From: Actinomycetota bacterium
GTDB lineage: Bacteria > Actinomycetota > Geothermincolia > Geothermincolales > RBG-13-55-18
Length of the DNA stretch: 64,000 bases
Assembly (NCBI GenBank): GCA_014360685.1
Contig: JACIXB010000021.1
Coordinates: 186,001 to 250,000 of the forward strand
Direction of reading: 5' to 3'
Shown here in pieces: positions 47,226-56,330 of the stretch; positions within the stretch are counted from its first letter, which is position 1; each line of letters opens with the position of its first letter. The notes beneath the pieces were generated by a model. That model did not search any database. It had not been told where the DNA came from and saw only the letters and a program-made list of their open reading frames with translations. The position numbers and the translations under genes were made by a program.

Positions 47226-47816
47226 TCACAGAACGCCCTTGGTGGACGGAACCTCGCCCCCGCCATCCTCACGGCGGACCGCCTCCCTGAGGGCCCTGCC
47301 CAATCCCTTGAATACCGCTTCCAGGATGTGGTGGGGGTTCTCCCCGGCCATCACGCGCACGTGGAGGGTGAAACCGCCCTGGTTCACCAGGGCCTGGAGG
47401 AACTCGCGCACGCAGGTGGGGTCGAAGTCCGAGACCAGCTTCACCGGGAGCTCCACGCCGTAACTCAGGTGTGGCCTGCCGCTGAGGTCCAGGGCAACCA
47501 GGCACAGGGCCTCGTCCATGGGCAGGAGGGACCAACCGTACCTCCGGATGCCCGCCCTTTTCCCCAAGGCCTCGTGGATGGACTTCCCCAGGCACAAGCC
47601 CACGTCCTCCACCGTGTGATGCTGGTCCACATGTAGGTCCCCGCGGGCCTGAAGGGCGAGGTCGAAACCCGCGTGGTAGGCGAACAAGGTCAGCATGTGG
47701 TCGAAAAACCCTATGCCCGTGGAAACCGTGACCATCCCCCCGCCGTCAAGGTTCAGCTTCACGGTGACCTCGGTCTCCCCGGTTTTCCTCTCCACCCTGG
47801 AAACGCGCTCTTCCAA
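47226..47816 (-). CDS. hisB: imidazoleglycerol-phosphate dehydratase HisB
   Basis: 196 residues: metal-binding FFDHMLTLFAYHAGFDL and HVDQHHTVEDVGL, then SGRPHL and the second-half HHILEAVFKGLGRAL. Monofunctional (no HAD phosphatase domain). TTG start at 47816 with GGAGGGGG upstream, 8 nt after hisD. hisC normally lies between hisD and hisB and is absent. Confidence 0.96.
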   Translation of the reverse strand: MEERVSRVERKTGETEVTVKLNLDGGGMVTVSTGIGFFDHMLTLFAYHAGFDLALQARGDLHVDQHHTVEDVGLCLGKSIHEALGKRAGIRRYGWSLLPMDEALCLVALDLSGRPHLSYGVELPVKLVSDFDPTCVREFLQALVNQGGFTLHVRVMAGENPHHILEAVFKGLGRALREAVRREDGGGEVPSTKGVL

Positions 47817-47824
47817 GCCCCCTC

Positions 47825-49090
47825 CTACTCCAAGCGCCGCCGCATGGCCTCGGCGTGGGCGGCAAGACCTTCCACCCGGGCCAGGGTCTCCACCACCCAG
47901 CCCAGATTCCTGTTGGCCCGGGGATTGGAAAAGACGATGTTGGTACGCTTCAGGAAATCGTAAACCCCCAGGGGAGAAGCGTACCTCGCCGCCCCCTTGG
48001 TGGGGAGGACGTGGTTAGTCCCCACCGCGTAATCGCCCAGGGCTACCGTGGAGTCGTGGCCCAGGAACACGGTTCCCGCGTTGTGTATATGGTTCAGCGT
48101 CCCGGTGAGGTCCTGGGTGTCGATCAACAAGTGCTCGGGGGCCAGGAGATCCACCAGGCGGGCTCCTTCCTCAAGGTCCCTTACCACCACCGCCTGGGGC
48201 TCGGTCAAGCGGGAATCGAGCCCCAGGCACCTCTCCAGCTCCTCCGCCGTCAGGTCCACCAAGCGCCTGCTGGGACTGACCAGGCAGGCCCTGGCTCCTC
48301 CACCGTGTTCCAACTGGGCCGCCATCTCCCTGGCCGCGAGCTCGTGTCGGGCCGCCTCATCGGCCAGGATGACCAACTCGCTGGGGCCGGCCAGCATGTC
48401 TATTCCCACCCTTCCGAAGAGCTCGCGCTTGGCGAGGGCCACGAAGACGTTGCCCGGCCCCACTATTTTATCCACCGGCCTTATGGTCTCCGTCCCCAGG
48501 GCCAGGGCGGCCACCGCCTGCGCTCCTCCCACCCTGTAGACCTCCCTGACGCCCAAGTGGAAAAGGGTGTAGAGGGTATGCGGGCTGACCTCACCCCCCT
48601 TTCCCGGGGGGACGCATACCGCTATCTCTCCCACGCCGGCCACCTGGGCCGGGATGACGGTCATCAGGGCCGTGCTGGGGTAGGAAGCGTTGCCCCCGGG
48701 AACGTAGGCGCCCACCCGGCGCAAGGGGCGGTACACCTGTCCCACGCGCACCCCTTCCTCGGAATCCCAGAACTGGGATTCCCAAGCCTGGCGGCGGTGG
48801 AAAGAGGTGATGGTCCTCGCCGCCACGCGCAGGGCGTCCACGAAATCGGATTCCACCTTCTCCCGCGAAGCCTGGAGCTCCCGCTCGGTGACCCGCAAGC
48901 CGGGCCCCCTCAAGTCCGCCCCATCGTACTTCGCGGTGAGATCGAACAGAGCGGCGTCCCCTTCGCGCCTCACCCTGTCTATGATCGAGCGCACCTCTTC
49001 CAGGGGTCCTTCTTCCATCCAGTAATCCCAGCCTAGGGCTTCTCTGAGATCCTCCAGATCCTGGTAGTCCTCGCTCTTCCAGATCTTCAT
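47825..49090 (-). CDS. hisD: histidinol dehydrogenase HisD
   Basis: 421 residues; catalyses the last two oxidations of histidine synthesis. Blocks YVPGGNASYPSTALMTVIPAQVAGV, GGAQAVAALALGTETI, DKIVGPGNVFVALAKRELFG, and zinc/catalytic residues around QLEHGGGARA and GTNHVLPT are all visible. ATG start; SD GGTGGAGAAGG is diffuse. First his gene of the run, 101 nt downstream of dnaE. Confidence 0.96.
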   Translation of the reverse strand: MKIWKSEDYQDLEDLREALGWDYWMEEGPLEEVRSIIDRVRREGDAALFDLTAKYDGADLRGPGLRVTERELQASREKVESDFVDALRVAARTITSFHRRQAWESQFWDSEEGVRVGQVYRPLRRVGAYVPGGNASYPSTALMTVIPAQVAGVGEIAVCVPPGKGGEVSPHTLYTLFHLGVREVYRVGGAQAVAALALGTETIRPVDKIVGPGNVFVALAKRELFGRVGIDMLAGPSELVILADEAARHELAAREMAAQLEHGGGARACLVSPSRRLVDLTAEELERCLGLDSRLTEPQAVVVRDLEEGARLVDLLAPEHLLIDTQDLTGTLNHIHNAGTVFLGHDSTVALGDYAVGTNHVLPTKGAARYASPLGVYDFLKRTNIVFSNPRANRNLGWVVETLARVEGLAAHAEAMRRRLE

Positions 49091-49191
49091 GCCGCCTTCT
49101 CCACCCTTTCCTGCCTTTCAATCTCGACAACCCTTTTCCGAGGGGCGGGTATAGATAATTGTACACGGGGGCGAGGTTTTCGGCATCATCC

Positions 49192-52100
49192 TCAGCGTAA
49201 CGAGATGCAGCCCTCGCCGAGCAAGGAGAGCACCTCGGCGTAAAGGGAACCGTCGGGATTGACGCAAAGGCCGTCCGGCAATTTGAAAATCCTCAGAGAA
49301 TCGCCGCTTCGCAGCTCCAATTTCACCGTCGTCCCTCCCGGGTGTCGGGCCAGGATATCCTTCAGCCGGTCCATGGTCTCCCTTTCCAGTTGACCGTCCT
49401 CCAGGCGGATGAAAAGGTCGCATTCCTCGGGACTCTTTAACCGCGGCTCGGCGATCTCCAAGGCCACCACGCGGACCGTCGCGACCTCCTCCTCTCCTTC
49501 CCTGGAATCAGGTCTCGACCTGGCTTCCACCCTCGCCCTCAGGCAAATGATATTGTCCTCCTTGAGCGCGTCGCGGTACTGCATGTAAAGGGCCGGGAAA
49601 ACGGTTACCTCCACCCTCCCGGTGAGGTCCTCGAGGACCAGGCCGGCCATCAGCTCTCCCTTACGGGTGATGCGCTGCGTCTTGCCGGTTATGATCCCCC
49701 CTATCCACTTCACGGCCCCGTCACCCAGGACCGACAGGTCGGCGATATCGCATTCCACCTGGCGCTCCAGGGTATCCCTGTACTGCATGAGCGGATGGTC
49801 GGTTACGTATATCCCCAGCATCTCCTTTTCGTAAGCCAGGAGCTGATCTTTGGTCAACTCCTCCAGCGGGGGTTGGGCCTCCACCGGGTCCGGCTCCTCC
49901 TCGCCCTCCGCCGCCTCGAAGAGGCTGTGCTGGCCCTCTTCCCTGCGGCGCAGTTTCTCCGCCGCCAGGTCCGCCACCCTTTCATAGGTCTTCAAGAGGT
50001 GGTTACGGGAGTAACCCAGAAAATCGAAGGCCCCGCTCTTTATGAGGCTCTCCAGGGTCCTCTTGTTGATCACCCCCTGCCCCACGCGGAGGCAGAAATC
50101 CATGAGGGAGCGGAAGGGGCCTCCTTCCCTGCGCACGGCGATGATGCGTTCGGCGGGAGCCTCTCCCAGGTTGCGTACCGCGGCCAATCCGAAACGGATG
50201 CCCTCCTCCACCGGGGTGAACTCCTTGAAACTCTCGTTGATGTCCGGGGGTAGCACCTTTATCCCCATCTTGCGGCACTCGTTCACGAACACCTGCACCT
50301 TGTCCTTGTTGCCGGTGACGCTGGAGAGCAGGGCGGCCATGAATTCCCGCGGATAATGGGCCTTCAGGTAGGCGGTCTGGTAAGAGATGACCGCGTAAGC
50401 CGTGGAATGGCTCTTGTTGAAACCGTATTCGCCGAAGTGGCTTATGAGGTCGAAGAGCTTCTCGGCCAGGGACCGCGGATAACCCCTGGAGACCATCCCC
50501 CCGATGAACTTGTCGCGGTGGAACTTCATCTCCTCCGCCTTGCTCTTGGCCACCACCGCGCGCAGGCCGTCAGCCTCGGCCATGGAATACCCCGCCAATT
50601 CCACGGCCAGGCGCATCACCTGTTCCTGGTAGATGAAGATGCCCCGGGTCTGCTCGAGAATGGGTTCCAGATCCGGATGCAGGTAGGTCACCGGCACCCT
50701 ACCGTGCCTCCGGTCCACGTAATCCTTGACCATGCCGCTGCGCAAAGGACCAGGGCGATAAAGGGCCAGGACGGCGATGAGGTCCTCGAAACGCTCCGGC
50801 TTCAGGTCCTGGAGCAGAGAGCGCATGCCCGGGCTCTCCAGCTGAAAAACCCCCACCGTGTCCCCCTTCTGCAGCAGTTCGAAGGTCCGCGGGTCATCCA
50901 GGGGCAGCTCCTCCAGGTTCAAACGTATGCCCCGTCGTCTCTGGATGTTGTCCAGGGTGTCGCTGATCACGGTCAGGGTACGCAGGCCCAGGAAGTCCAT
51001 CTTGAGTAGGCCGATGGCCTGGATGGCCTCCATGTCGTACTGGGTCACCACCTCCTCGTCCGGCCCCCTTCTCTGCAGGGGGGTATAGCCCGAGAGGTCG
51101 TCGTCGGCGATGACCACTCCCGCGGCATGTATGGAATCCTGCCGGGTGATGCCCTCCAACTTGCGGGCCGTGTCGATGATCTTCCTGGCCAGTTCGTCGC
51201 TCTCGTACGCCTCCCTCAACTCGGGGGAAAGCTCCAGGGCCTTGTCTATGGTCATGTTGAGCTGTTCGGGCACCATCTTGGCCAGGCGGTCCACCTTCCC
51301 GTATTCCAGGTTGTAGACCCTTCCCGCATCGCGTATGGCCGCCCTCGCCGCCATGGTGGAGAAGGTCACGATCTGGGCCACCCGGTCCTTTCCGTACTTC
51401 CGGGAAACGTAATCGATGACCTCCGGGCGCCGCTTGTAGCAGAAATCTATGTCTATGTCCGGCATGGTACGGCGGTCGGGGTTCAGGAAGCGCTCGAAGA
51501 GCAGGTCGTAGCGCATGGGGTCCACGGTGGTGATCCCCAGGCAATAGGAGACCAGGGAGCCGGCTGCCGAACCCCTCCCCGGACCCACTATGATCCCCCT
51601 CTCCTTGGCGAACTTTATGAAATCCCAGACGATGAGGAAATAACCCGAGAAGCCCATCTCCTTGATCACCGAGAGCTCGTGGCGCAGGCGCTCCTCCAGT
51701 TCCGGCGTGACTTCCGGGTATCTCCTCCTCAGGCCTTCCCAGGCCAGCTTCTCCAGGTACCCGTCCAGGTCATAGCCCTCGGGAACGCGATATTTCGGAA
51801 GCAGATACCTCCCGAACTCCAGCTCCACGTTGCAGCGCTCCGCTATCTCCACCGCGTTGGTCAGGGCTTCCGGGAGGTGGGCGAAAAGCCGGCTCATTTC
51901 CTCGTAGTTCTTGAGGTAGAACTGGTCGCTGGAGAAGCGGAGGCGGTCCTCCTGGTCCAGGGTGGAGTTGGTCTGGATGCACAGGAGCACGTCGTGATGT
52001 ATGTGGTCCTCCCGACGCACGTAATGCAGATCGTTGGAGGCCACCAAGCCGACGCCCAGCTCCTTTCCCAATTCCACCAGGCCCGGGTTGACCTTCTTCT

Positions 52101-52650
52101 CCTCGGGTAGGCCGTGATCCATGATCTCCAGGAAGAAGTTCTCCGCCCCGAATATGGAAAGGTATTCCCGCGCCGCGCGTTTGGCCCCCTCGTAGTCGTC
52201 TTCCAGGAGGCGCACGGCTATCTCCCCCTTGACGCATGCGGAGAGGGCTATCACGCCATCCCGGTACTCCCGCAGGATCTCCTTGTCCATGCGGGGCTTG
52301 TAATAGTAGCCGTCCATGAAGGAGAGGGTGACCAGCTTCATCAGGTTGCGGTAGCCCTCCCGGTTCTCGGCCAACAGCAGCAGGTGGTAGTTGGGGTCCT
52401 CCTTGGCTGGGCGGCGGTCGAACCGGGAACCCAGGGTCAGGTAGGCCTCCACCCCCAGGATGGGTTTTATCCCCTTCTTTAAGGCCATACGGTAAAAGGG
52501 TATGACCCCGTACATCCCGCCGTGATCGGTCACCGCCAGGGCTTCGTACCCCATCTCCGCGGCCGCCTCCAGGAGGTCGGGAATGCGGGCCGCGCCGTCC
52601 AACATGGAGTACTCGGTGTGGTTGTGCAGATGAACGAAGGGTACTCCCAA
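49192..52650 (-). CDS. dnaE: DNA polymerase III subunit alpha
   Basis: Replicative polymerase, 1152 residues, uninterrupted by an intein. N-terminal PHP domain (HLHNHTEYSMLDG, VTDHGGMYG), polymerase core with GPGRGSAAGSLVSYCLGI and catalytic PDIDIDF, HhH region, and an OB-fold at about 975-1060 (VKWIGGIITGKTQRIT). TTG start at 52650 with GGGAGGTGG upstream. DnaE1-type by length and PHP domain. Confidence 0.97.
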   Translation of the reverse strand: MGVPFVHLHNHTEYSMLDGAARIPDLLEAAAEMGYEALAVTDHGGMYGVIPFYRMALKKGIKPILGVEAYLTLGSRFDRRPAKEDPNYHLLLLAENREGYRNLMKLVTLSFMDGYYYKPRMDKEILREYRDGVIALSACVKGEIAVRLLEDDYEGAKRAAREYLSIFGAENFFLEIMDHGLPEEKKVNPGLVELGKELGVGLVASNDLHYVRREDHIHHDVLLCIQTNSTLDQEDRLRFSSDQFYLKNYEEMSRLFAHLPEALTNAVEIAERCNVELEFGRYLLPKYRVPEGYDLDGYLEKLAWEGLRRRYPEVTPELEERLRHELSVIKEMGFSGYFLIVWDFIKFAKERGIIVGPGRGSAAGSLVSYCLGITTVDPMRYDLLFERFLNPDRRTMPDIDIDFCYKRRPEVIDYVSRKYGKDRVAQIVTFSTMAARAAIRDAGRVYNLEYGKVDRLAKMVPEQLNMTIDKALELSPELREAYESDELARKIIDTARKLEGITRQDSIHAAGVVIADDDLSGYTPLQRRGPDEEVVTQYDMEAIQAIGLLKMDFLGLRTLTVISDTLDNIQRRRGIRLNLEELPLDDPRTFELLQKGDTVGVFQLESPGMRSLLQDLKPERFEDLIAVLALYRPGPLRSGMVKDYVDRRHGRVPVTYLHPDLEPILEQTRGIFIYQEQVMRLAVELAGYSMAEADGLRAVVAKSKAEEMKFHRDKFIGGMVSRGYPRSLAEKLFDLISHFGEYGFNKSHSTAYAVISYQTAYLKAHYPREFMAALLSSVTGNKDKVQVFVNECRKMGIKVLPPDINESFKEFTPVEEGIRFGLAAVRNLGEAPAERIIAVRREGGPFRSLMDFCLRVGQGVINKRTLESLIKSGAFDFLGYSRNHLLKTYERVADLAAEKLRRREEGQHSLFEAAEGEEEPDPVEAQPPLEELTKDQLLAYEKEMLGIYVTDHPLMQYRDTLERQVECDIADLSVLGDGAVKWIGGIITGKTQRITRKGELMAGLVLEDLTGRVEVTVFPALYMQYRDALKEDNIICLRARVEARSRPDSREGEEEVATVRVVALEIAEPRLKSPEECDLFIRLEDGQLERETMDRLKDILARHPGGTTVKLELRSGDSLRIFKLPDGLCVNPDGSLYAEVLSLLGEGCISLR

Positions 52651-52967
52651 TTTCCACCTCCCGCCTCACGGCTCCACCTGGCCGCAGCCGCATTCACGTT
52701 CGTGGAGATTACGCCACCCCGCGTGGCGCTGAACCCCCCTCTTCCCGTCTTCACGGCTCCGAAACCGGGGGCTTTGCGGCCGTCCCGCAGGTTTAGGTTA
52801 TTATAACCTTCACCGGCGACAGCTTTTGGCCTCCAAGGGCCGGGGAGGTATTCCCCGCCGAGTCACCGAAGATACCATACTGATGAGGCCGGGAAGGGCC
52901 CGCCGAGGGTGGAGGAGGTGCGGCCCCGCCTCACCGCTCAAGTCAGGGGAAGAGGGAGGAAGAAGAA
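52651..52967. other. divergent intergenic region, dnaE / RecB-like nuclease
   Basis: 317 bp of divergent promoter space. It holds the palindrome at 52795-52809; no gene was recognised. Confidence 0.45.
52795..52809. promoter_or_regulatory. 15-bp palindrome overlapping a -10 box
   Basis: AGGTTAT-T-ATAACCT is a perfect palindrome around one base; the minus strand reads TATAAT across 52800-52805, about 150 nt before dnaE. It could be an operator overlapping the dnaE promoter. No convincing -35 on either strand. Confidence 0.4.
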
Positions 52968-53834
52968 GTGGAGATCAGGTTGAGTTACACGGCGGTCAGC
53001 ACCTACGAAAGGTGCCCCCTCGCCTACCGCTTCCAATACCTGGACGGGCTGGAGGTTCCCCCCTCCCCCTATCTCTCCTTCGGAAGGAGTCTGCATTCAG
53101 CCCTGGAATGGTTCTACGGGCGCGATGTACCGGAGCCTCCCTCTCTCCAGGAGCTTCTCGGCCGGTTGGAAAGTTGCTGGGAAAGCGAGGGTTTCGCCGA
53201 CGAGGAGGAGGAGAGGAGTTTCTTCCGCCATGCGAGGGAGGTCCTGGAATCCTTCTATCACCGCAACCGGGACCATTTCCGGCTGCCCGTGGCTGTCGAG
53301 CAACGCTTCGAGATACCCATGGACGGTTACCTGCTCACGGGGGTGATAGACCGGGTGGACCGCCATCCGGATGGGAGTTACGAGGTCATAGACTACAAGA
53401 CCAACCGCAGGCTGCCGGAGTTGAGGCGCCTCCGCGAAGACCTCCAGCTCCCCATCTACCAGATGGCCTGCCGCGAGCTCTGGGGGATAACCCCTTCCAA
53501 GCTGACCTTCTATTACCTCCTCATCAATCAGAAGTTCTCCACCTCTCCTCGTGATGAGGATTCCCTGGTGGGGGTACGCGAGCGGCTGACCCGCGCGGCG
53601 GAGGGAATAAGGTCGGGAAGATTCCCCCCCAAACCCAACCACCTGTGCCCCTGGTGTCCTTTCGCGGATGTCTGTCCTTCGCGGGTCAAATCGGGTGGTC
53701 TTCGCGAGGAACTGGAATCCCGTCGCCGGGCCCTCCTGCTGCGCCGCAGGAAACTGGACCTCATGATCGAGGAGCTGGAAAATCAGCTCCGGGAGATGGA
53801 ATCCGGTTCTTGGACCCAAAAGGACGGGGTTTGA
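52968..53834 (+). CDS. PD-(D/E)XK nuclease, RecB family, with Fe-S cysteines
   Basis: 288 residues: LSYTAVSTYERCPLAYRFQYL start, catalytic residues D128 and the IDYK motif (D142, K144), and a QLPIY (QxxxY) motif at 160-164. C16 with C227, C230 and C236 forms the four-cysteine pattern that binds a 4Fe-4S cluster in AddB and Cas4-type nucleases. A charged coiled coil ends the protein. GTG start with GAGGGAGG 8 nt upstream. No cas or add genes are nearby, so its pathway is unknown; DNA repair is likely. Confidence 0.85.
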   Translation: MEIRLSYTAVSTYERCPLAYRFQYLDGLEVPPSPYLSFGRSLHSALEWFYGRDVPEPPSLQELLGRLESCWESEGFADEEEERSFFRHAREVLESFYHRNRDHFRLPVAVEQRFEIPMDGYLLTGVIDRVDRHPDGSYEVIDYKTNRRLPELRRLREDLQLPIYQMACRELWGITPSKLTFYYLLINQKFSTSPRDEDSLVGVRERLTRAAEGIRSGRFPPKPNHLCPWCPFADVCPSRVKSGGLREELESRRRALLLRRRKLDLMIEELENQLREMESGSWTQKDGV

Positions 53835-53873
53835 ACCCCCAAGGATCAAGCCCACAACGCTATCTTAGCGGCC

Positions 53874-54176
53874 TCAATTGGTCTCCGGGAACCTCGATCC
53901 GCCCGCTTCATCTCCCGCGACTATACTCCGGGGAGGCAGGTATCGGTAAGCGGCTTCCCCCCGCACCTCGATCTCCTCGAGTATCCTCAGCCGGGCGAGC
54001 TTCCGGATCTGCTCCCTCACCGTGACCGGGTTCCTGCCTATGGCCTCCGCCAGCTCCACGCTGGTGCCCACCAGTCCCGGGTTGCGGTGGAAGAGGGTGA
54101 GAATCTGTATTCTCACCAGGCTCTCCGATGTGCCGTCGTGTATGGCGGCCTTGGCATTCGTGGGACGCCGGCACAT
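53874..54176 (-). CDS. small winged helix-turn-helix DNA-binding protein
   Basis: 100 residues. Residues 20-80 fit a winged HTH: VRIQILTLFHRNPG, TSVELAEAIGRNPVTVREQIRKLARLRILEEIEV, then a wing YRYLP. Resembles ArsR/MarR-type domains but has no recognised effector site. AAAGGAGGCG SD is strong. It converges on the RecB-like nuclease gene. Confidence 0.75.
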   Translation of the reverse strand: MCRRPTNAKAAIHDGTSESLVRIQILTLFHRNPGLVGTSVELAEAIGRNPVTVREQIRKLARLRILEEIEVRGEAAYRYLPPRSIVAGDEAGGSRFPETN

Positions 54177-54588
54177 TTCGCCTCCTTTCCCTATCTATAT
54201 CCTCGGGAAGGAGGCAAAATTTGAGGTGATTGCCGAGAACGCGTCCTTTCGGGGGGTGAACGGTTCCCTGCAGGCCGTGAAAGGTTACCGCTCGGTACTT
54301 ATTAACCGGGAGGAGATCTTCATTTCATAAGTTGAACGTTCGCGGTATTCAAGCCCGCGCTTTCATCCCGGCGATTGAAAGCTGCCGGTTATGCCCCTGC
54401 ATGGCCTCCCCGGACCTTCGACGGGACCTCGGGGCGGCTCAGGCCTCCTCCCAACGCCGAGTGACCGTCGGGGGCCGGAATGGACCGTGGATGTCCGGGA
54501 ATGGCCTTTCCGGGTCCCGATGCCGACAACCGGAGGAACGGAGGATGAAGGTGATGCCCGGGGAAACGGACCCGGGGCCTTAAGGGGT
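54177..54588. other. intergenic region upstream of the wHTH gene
   Basis: 412 bp between rluD and the wHTH gene. A plus-strand GGAAGGAGG at about 54207-54215 precedes a possible 34-codon frame (GTG 54226 to TAA 54330) that matches nothing known. No other gene seen. Confidence 0.45.
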
Positions 54589-55506
54589 TCACGAGCGCAA
54601 CCGATCCAGGGCTTTGGCCAGGTCCTCGGGGAGGGGGTCCTCGAATTCCATGGGCTGCCCGGTGAAGGGATGGGAAAAGCGCAGCCTGTGGGCATGCAGG
54701 AACTGGCGGGTCAGCCCCAGTTCCCTCTCCAGCCTTCCCCTCCTGCCGTAGGTCGCGTCCCCCACCACCGGGTGCCCGATGTAGGACAGGTGCACCCTTA
54801 TCTGGTGCGTCCTCCCGGTCACCAGCTCCACCTCCAAGAGGGAAGCGGCACCCAAATCCTCGAGCACCCGGAAATGGGTCACCGCCGGCTTCCCCCCGCG
54901 TGAGGTGACGGCCATCCTCCTGCGGTCCCGGGGATCCCTTCCCACCGGTGCCTCCACCGTGCCCAGCGTCGAAGCCGGCACTCCGTGCACCAGGGCCAGG
55001 TAGAAACGCTTCAGGGTCCGTTCCCTGACCATCTCCTGCAAAAGTAGGTGGGCGCGGTCCTCCTTGGCCACCACCAAAAGCCCGGAGGTGTCCCGGTCCA
55101 GGCGATGGATGATGCCCGGGCGTTGCATCCCTCCGATCCCGGAAAGCCCCTGCAGGGAAAAGAGGGCCGCGTTGACCAGGGTGCCCTCCCGATGTCCGGC
55201 TGCAGGATGGACGACCATCCCCGCCGGCTTGGAGACCACGGCCAGGTGGCGATCTTGATAGAGCACCCGTAGCCCGAGGTCTTGGGGACGCGGTTCCGCG
55301 GGCTCGGGAGGCGGGACCTCCAGGCTGACCTCGTCGCCGGCGCGTAAACGGTATTGCTTCCCCCGGGCTTCTCCCCCTACCCTGGCTTTCCCCGAGGCAA
55401 TCAATTCCTGTACCCTGCTCCGGGTGATGCCGGTCCGCTCGGCCAAGAAGACGTCCAGCCTCTTCCCGGAATCACCCGCCTCCACCTTGTAGCGGAAAGA
55501 GCGCAA
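54589..55506 (-). CDS. rluD: 23S rRNA pseudouridine synthase, RluD family
   Basis: 305 residues: S4 RNA-binding domain (about 15-65; KRLDVFLAERTGITRSRVQELI) and RluA-type catalytic domain with HRLDRDTSGLLVVAK (catalytic Asp), KPAGMVVHPA and RTHQIRVHLSYIGHPVVGD. TTG start at 55506 with AGGTGA upstream, 1 nt after the lgt stop. Specificity between RluC and RluD subtypes is inferred from synteny with lspA. Confidence 0.93.
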   Translation of the reverse strand: MRSFRYKVEAGDSGKRLDVFLAERTGITRSRVQELIASGKARVGGEARGKQYRLRAGDEVSLEVPPPEPAEPRPQDLGLRVLYQDRHLAVVSKPAGMVVHPAAGHREGTLVNAALFSLQGLSGIGGMQRPGIIHRLDRDTSGLLVVAKEDRAHLLLQEMVRERTLKRFYLALVHGVPASTLGTVEAPVGRDPRDRRRMAVTSRGGKPAVTHFRVLEDLGAASLLEVELVTGRTHQIRVHLSYIGHPVVGDATYGRRGRLERELGLTRQFLHAHRLRFSHPFTGQPMEFEDPLPEDLAKALDRLRS

Positions 55507-55507
55507 G

Positions 55508-56275
55508 TCACCTGTCCTCCGAGAGAATCCTTCGTCGGAACACCAGGACCAGGCCCGCGGCCAGGAAGGCCGCCGCGCTCAAGGCCTGGAAGAAGAGGTT
55601 GCCGTGGGGGTTGGTGTGGTAGCGGAAAAACTCGTTGACGAAGCGGGCCACGGCGTAAAGCATGATGAAAGAGAGCATGATCTCTCCCCGGTAGCGGAAA
55701 CGGCGGTGCACGGCCAGGAGGATGATGAAGATGGCCAGGTCCATGAGCAGCTCGTAGATCTGGGTGGGGTGGACGGGATTGAGGGGCATGCCCATATCCA
55801 TTTGGGTGCGCAGGGGGAAAGTCACCGCCCAGGGCAGGCCGGAGCTCTTCCCGAAACAGCAACCGTTAAGGTAGCAGCCCACGCGGGCCACGGCCATGGC
55901 GGCGGGGACGGCCAGGCCTCCCGAGTCCAGGACCTGTCCCACGGAAATGCGCCTCAGCTTGACCACGGCCGCCGCGGCCAGGATGCCCAGCATCAAGCCG
56001 CCGTAGAATACCAGCCCCTGAACGTTCCAGAACTTGAAGGCCTCCCACCAATGCGAGGAGAACTCCCTCCAGTGGCCCGCCACGTAGAATATCCTGGCCC
56101 CCACGATGCCCCCCAGGGCTGCGGCCAGCACCAGTTCGAAGACCACGTAGGCGTCGACGAATTTCCTCCGCAAGTAGAGGAAGCTCACCAGCATGCCCAC
56201 CACGAAGGCCAGGGCCAGGAAAAACCCGTAGGAATGGACGGTAAGGGATCCTATACTGAACAACTCGGGGCGCAA
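55508..56275 (-). CDS. lgt: prolipoprotein diacylglyceryl transferase
   Basis: 255 residues, seven membrane helices. Lgt blocks: SYGFFLALAF, GGIVGARIFYV, GLVFYGGLMLG, the signature RVGCYLNGCCFGK and HPTQIYE. First step of lipoprotein maturation, acting on proteins like LivJ. TTG start at 56275 with GAAGGAG upstream. Placed between lspA and rluD, so lipoprotein processing genes are together. Confidence 0.96.
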   Translation of the reverse strand: MRPELFSIGSLTVHSYGFFLALAFVVGMLVSFLYLRRKFVDAYVVFELVLAAALGGIVGARIFYVAGHWREFSSHWWEAFKFWNVQGLVFYGGLMLGILAAAAVVKLRRISVGQVLDSGGLAVPAAMAVARVGCYLNGCCFGKSSGLPWAVTFPLRTQMDMGMPLNPVHPTQIYELLMDLAIFIILLAVHRRFRYRGEIMLSFIMLYAVARFVNEFFRYHTNPHGNLFFQALSAAAFLAAGLVLVFRRRILSEDR

Positions 56276-56330
56276 CTTGACTCCTTCAACTCTTAAAAAC
56301 GAGGCTGCCGCCGTACCTGATATCCGGGCC

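Noticed and set aside
47855-49036. 393-codon plus-strand frame opposite hisD
   Set aside because: Antisense to hisD, no family match.
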